This document shows, one piece after another, positions 5,942 through 8,145 of a stretch of 8,145 nucleotides of DNA (position 1 is the stretch's first letter; every line of letters begins with the position of its first letter). This stretch comes from an uncultured Bacillota bacterium (lineage in GTDB: Bacteria > Bacillota_I > Bacilli_A > Erysipelotrichales > Erysipelotrichaceae). The notes under the pieces were generated by a model, which did no database searches, was not told the origin of the DNA, and saw only the letters and a program-made list of their open reading frames with translations. The DNA lies in contig CAMOMM010000033.1 of the NCBI GenBank assembly GCA_946619805.1, positions 1 to 8,145 of the forward strand, in the 5' to 3' direction. A program made the position numbers and the translations under genes.

Positions 5942-7579
5942 TTATTCCTCCGTCTTTTTATAGCCGTTTTTACCAAACAGATTGATCAGTCGTTTTTCTG
6001 TTTCGCTTATTGTTTCCTTTGGTTCTTCCTTAATGATTGGTATTGGTCCTGTTTTCTCACGGAAATAACTTATTAACAGGATCTTCTGATCAGGAGTAAT
6101 AGCTGTTACGCTCTTTTTAACTCCCAGCTTTTCTTCTACTGTTTTTTCTATTTCAAACTGCTTGTTTTCTTCATTTATTATGTCTGTCTGTTCTCTGGAT
6201 TGAGCAACCACTATAATATCGGTTTCACTTGAAGCCATCATCACAGTATTTTCCAGGCCTTTAACATTCTTGCAGATTTCCGGCCAGATCTTGCTTTCTC
6301 TTTCTCTGTATTCTTTTCTGCTTCTGGTCAGCATCAGATATAATTGATCATTAGTCAGATGCTTTATAACAGGCTCTTTTGGCTTTTCCACAACAACCGG
6401 CTTAACCGGTTCTGGTACAGCTGTTTTTACAGGTTCTGCTGTTACATTTTCAGTCTTTTTTGGTTCTGTAACAGCATTCATTATTCTTACATCATGATTA
6501 TTATCTGTTATATTAACCATCTTTAACAGGCAGACTTCAAAATAGGACAGGCTGTCAGTAGCGTCCTTATATTTGATTGATACATCCATAAGATAGTCAA
6601 TACTGTCAAGCAGTTCCTTTACAGTAAACATACTTGCCAGTTTATTTGCCTGTTCTTCATTGATGACCGTCAGCAATCCCGTATCCTGTGAATAGCTGTA
6701 AACAACAGTTTCTTTAGCTATATTAATAAGATCAGTTGTCAGTCTCTGCAGATCAATGCCTCTGTTTGCCAGATTTCTGGCTTTTTCCATCAGCCGCTTG
6801 GTATTTTTTCTGCTTACACATTCAAACAGATCGAGCTTTTCCGCGGTAGTGGCAATTCCATATACAGCACTGACATCGCTGGCCTTGATATTGTTCTGTG
6901 CATAGGCGATGCACTGATCCATGATGCTGAGGGCATCTCTCATTCCGCCTTCGGCTATTTCTGCTATAAGTGTCAGTGCTGCATCTTCACAGATTATTCC
7001 TTCCTGTTGTGCAATATATTTCAGTCTTTCTTTAATCAGAAGGGTTGGAACCTTGCTGAAGTCAAATCTCTGGCATCTTGATACTATTGTAGGCAGAACT
7101 TTATGCGGTTCTGTTGTTGCCAGAACGAAAATACAGTAGGCAGGGGGTTCTTCCAGTGTTTTTAACAGCGCATTAAAGGCGCTTGGAGTCATCATATGGA
7201 CTTCATCAATGATATATACCTTATATTTACCCTGCATTGGAGCATATTTTACCTTATCAATAAGATCACGTACTTCATCAACGCCATTATTGGTAGCTGC
7301 ATCCAGTTCAACAACATCAGGATGAGTGCCTTCCTGGATATCCAGGCAGTTTGCACATTTGCCGCATGGTTTGTTTTCCGGATCTGTACAGTTGATTGTC
7401 TTAGCCAGAAGCTTCGCTATTGAAGTTTTTCCGGTTCCTCTCGGCCCACAAAATAAATAGGCATGCGCCAGTTTGTTGTTTTTTATTGCATTCTGCAGTG
7501 TTGCAACGATATGCTGCTGTCCAACGACATCTTCAAAAGTTGCAGGACGGTATTTCCTATATAAAGCCTTATATGCCAT
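5942..7579 (-). CDS. dnaX: DNA polymerase III subunit tau/gamma (clamp loader)
   Basis: A 545-residue DnaX, the ATP-driven clamp-loader motor that loads the beta clamp and links it to the replicative polymerase. The AAA+ core has Walker A GPRGTGKT (45-52), four zinc-ligand cysteines (64, 72, 75, 78), Walker B VYIIDE with Asp125 and Glu126, the SRC motif (167-169, arginine finger Arg168), and sensor 2 GGMRDALS (211-218). The collar domain III runs to about residue 365. A linker rich in Pro, Glu, Lys and Val with repeated EPVK-like units (about 371-405) leads to a tau-specific C-terminal domain (about 406-545), shorter than in E. coli. At codons 374-375 is an A AAA AAG heptamer with a -1 frame stop one codon later, predicting a gamma-like short form of 376 residues. 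The ATG has AGAGG eight bases upstream. The gene ends 1 nt before ybaB and carries that gene's ribosome binding site. Confidence 0.97.
   Translation of the reverse strand: MAYKALYRKYRPATFEDVVGQQHIVATLQNAIKNNKLAHAYLFCGPRGTGKTSIAKLLAKTINCTDPENKPCGKCANCLDIQEGTHPDVVELDAATNNGVDEVRDLIDKVKYAPMQGKYKVYIIDEVHMMTPSAFNALLKTLEEPPAYCIFVLATTEPHKVLPTIVSRCQRFDFSKVPTLLIKERLKYIAQQEGIICEDAALTLIAEIAEGGMRDALSIMDQCIAYAQNNIKASDVSAVYGIATTAEKLDLFECVSRKNTKRLMEKARNLANRGIDLQRLTTDLINIAKETVVYSYSQDTGLLTVINEEQANKLASMFTVKELLDSIDYLMDVSIKYKDATDSLSYFEVCLLKMVNITDNNHDVRIMNAVTEPKKTENVTAEPVKTAVPEPVKPVVVEKPKEPVIKHLTNDQLYLMLTRSRKEYRERESKIWPEICKNVKGLENTVMMASSETDIIVVAQSREQTDIINEENKQFEIEKTVEEKLGVKKSVTAITPDQKILLISYFREKTGPIPIIKEEPKETISETEKRLINLFGKNGYKKTEE
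6415..6461 (-). promoter_or_regulatory. Candidate programmed -1 frameshift site in dnaX
   Basis: On the minus strand the in-frame codons CCA AAA AAG contain the heptamer A AAA AAG (6461-6455), split X XXY YYZ as at the E. coli dnaX site. After a -1 slip the next codons are GAC and then TGA (6452-6450), so translation stops after one extra residue. Nine bases further on, GTA(A)CAGC (6445-6438) can pair with GCTGTAC (6421-6415). This gives a 7-bp stem with one bulged A and a 16-nt loop, a possible stimulator. No AGGAGG-like element is seen in the 10-15 nt upstream. The heptamer and stop are direct observations, while function is inferred from the E. coli precedent. Confidence 0.65.
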
Positions 7580-7598
7580 GCTATATTCCTCTTTATAT

Positions 7599-7604
7599 AT
7601 TATA
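7599..7604 (-). promoter_or_regulatory. Possible -10 box for dnaX operon
   Basis: A perfect TATAAT lies on the minus strand in the 38-nt gap between tadA and dnaX, just after the tadA terminator. No good -35 box sits 16-18 nt upstream, where the terminator hairpin lies. A start near 7592 would leave a leader of only about 12 nt, placing the AGAGG site at the very 5' end. AT-rich sequence alone could produce this box, so it is tentative. Read-through from tadA is the alternative. Confidence 0.4.
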
Positions 7605-7632
7605 CAATAAAAAGCCGTCAGTTAGACGGCTT
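7605..7632 (-). terminator. Rho-independent terminator overlapping the end of tadA
   Basis: An 8-bp perfect stem, AAGCCGTC (7632-7625) with GACGGCTT (7619-7612), encloses a 5-nt loop and is followed by a T-rich tail. The left arm is made of the last tadA codons (Lys-Pro-Ser) and the TGA stop codon falls within the loop/right arm. It probably ends or attenuates ffs/tadA transcription before dnaX. Confidence 0.82.
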
Positions 7633-8082
7633 ATTACGTAGTTTTCTGAAGAAATCAGACAGTATTCTCGAGCATTCTTCGCCCATTATTCCACCATGTA
7701 CTTCCGGATAATGATTGAACCCCTTAACATCATACATGTTATATAGACCACCAAGAGCTCCGGCTTTTTTATCTGTTGCACCATAGTAAACTTCTTTTAT
7801 TCTGGCCTGCTGGATGGCTCCAGCGCACATTGAGCAAGGCTCCAAAGTAACAAATATGGCACAATCTTCCAGTCTCCAGCTGCCAATTTTCTTATTTGCC
7901 TTTCTGATAGCCACTATTTCAGCATGATCAATGGTACTTTCTCTGTTCTTTCTGGTATTGTATCCTCTGGCAATGACCTTATCCTGGTATACAATTACAC
8001 ACCCAACCGGCACTTCATCCTGCCGCGCGGCTTTTTCCGCCAGTTTATAAGCCATTTTCATGTATTTTTCCGGATTATTCAT
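7618..8082 (-). CDS. tadA: tRNA-specific adenosine deaminase TadA
   Basis: A 154-residue zinc deaminase of the usual TadA size. It converts adenosine to inosine at wobble position 34 of tRNA-Arg(ACG), letting one tRNA read CGU, CGC and CGA. The cytidine-deaminase fold motifs are clear. HAE at 53-55 supplies zinc ligand His53 and proton shuttle Glu55, and PCSMCAGA at 82-89 supplies Cys83 and Cys86. Asn42 in RGYNTR, VPVGCVIV (24-31) and the YYGATDKKAGALGG segment (99-112) are also typical of TadA rather than of free-nucleotide deaminases. The ATG has GGGAG five bases upstream. The gene follows the SRP RNA by about 18 nt and precedes dnaX, a neighbourhood common in Bacillota. Its stop codon lies inside its own terminator hairpin. 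Confidence 0.96.
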   Translation of the reverse strand: MNNPEKYMKMAYKLAEKAARQDEVPVGCVIVYQDKVIARGYNTRKNRESTIDHAEIVAIRKANKKIGSWRLEDCAIFVTLEPCSMCAGAIQQARIKEVYYGATDKKAGALGGLYNMYDVKGFNHYPEVHGGIMGEECSRILSDFFRKLRNKPSN

Positions 8083-8100
8083 GGTTTCTCCCTAAATAAA

Positions 8101-8145
8101 GTGGTACACACACAATTTGCTTATGTGGCTGCTATGTTCCCATCC
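8101..8145 (-). ncRNA. ffs: SRP RNA (4.5S/scRNA), 3' portion, cut by the window edge
   Basis: The RNA of the signal recognition particle, which binds Ffh and targets membrane proteins. The minus strand from the window edge reads GGAUG-GGAA-CAU-AGCAGCC. This is the domain IV hairpin with a 3-bp AUG/CAU stem, a GGAA tetraloop (8140-8137) and the conserved 3' strand AGCAGCC (8133-8127), then CAUAAGC. The E. coli layout is UCC-GGAA-GGA-AGCAGCC, the same pattern. The final GUGUGUACCAC would be the 3' strand of the terminal helix, whose 5' partner is off the window. U-rich sequence after it may serve as terminator. The exact 3' end, near 8101, is estimated. Proximity to tadA and dnaX supports the call. 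Confidence 0.8.

Noticed and set aside
5941..5976. Longer ybaB start inside dnaX
   Set aside because: The added residues are basic and unlike YbaB proteins, and the ATG at 5940 has GGAGG at good spacing.
6395..6411. Perfect AACCGG-TTAAG-CCGGTT hairpin in dnaX as frameshift stimulator
   Set aside because: It starts about 43 nt after the slippery heptamer, too far for a classical stimulator. It may simply reflect repeated Pro-Val codons.
1..8145. CRISPR array, insertion sequence, tRNA genes or plus-strand genes
   Set aside because: No spaced direct repeats, transposase motifs or tRNA cloverleaf-like segments were seen. The minus-strand genes fill nearly the whole window.

Overview
The window looks like a chromosomal segment of a low-to-moderate GC Gram-positive bacterium (Bacillota). 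The evidence is the gene order SRP RNA - tadA - dnaX - ybaB - recR, strong AGGAGG-type ribosome binding sites, a consensus sigma-A promoter, and a MarR gene leading a pair of ABC half-exporters. TGA is read as stop (end of tadA) and TGG as Trp, so the standard bacterial code applies. A more exact placement, for example Erysipelotrichia, would be a guess. Every gene I can support lies on the minus strand, so the window reads biologically from right to left.

Right part (8145 to about 4025), housekeeping and DNA maintenance. At the right edge is the 3' end of a bacterial SRP RNA (ffs), with its domain IV GGAA tetraloop and AGCAGCC strand. Next is tadA (tRNA adenosine deaminase), whose terminator hairpin is built from its own last codons. 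A short gap with a possible -10 box leads to dnaX (clamp-loader tau/gamma), ybaB (nucleoid-associated), recR (recombinational repair) and a 307-residue protein of unknown function with a PUA/EVE-like N-terminal domain. dnaX to the 307-residue gene are tightly packed (gaps of 1, 2 and 23 nt) and end in a rho-independent terminator at about 4025-4055, so they probably form one operon. dnaX contains an A AAA AAG heptamer at the end of its clamp-loader core, with a -1 frame stop one codon later. This is the arrangement that makes the short gamma form in E. coli.

Left part (3992 to 1), a regulated drug-export operon. A consensus promoter (TTGACA, 17 nt, TATTAT) overlaps a perfect 9-bp inverted repeat, the likely operator. 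It drives a MarR-family regulator that overlaps the first ABC half-transporter by 23 nt. That gene is followed 1 nt later by a second half-transporter, which runs off the left edge. The first subunit has a degenerate ATP site (Asp for the catalytic Glu, Gln for the switch His). The second has a canonical Walker A/B but an LSQGQ signature, so the two should form an asymmetric heterodimeric exporter.

The longest stretch without a gene is 3913-4079 (167 nt), which holds the promoter/operator and the terminator. I see no mobile element, CRISPR array, tRNA gene or plus-strand gene. The observations most worth following are the dnaX frameshift signal and the 307-residue PUA/EVE-like protein in the recR operon.
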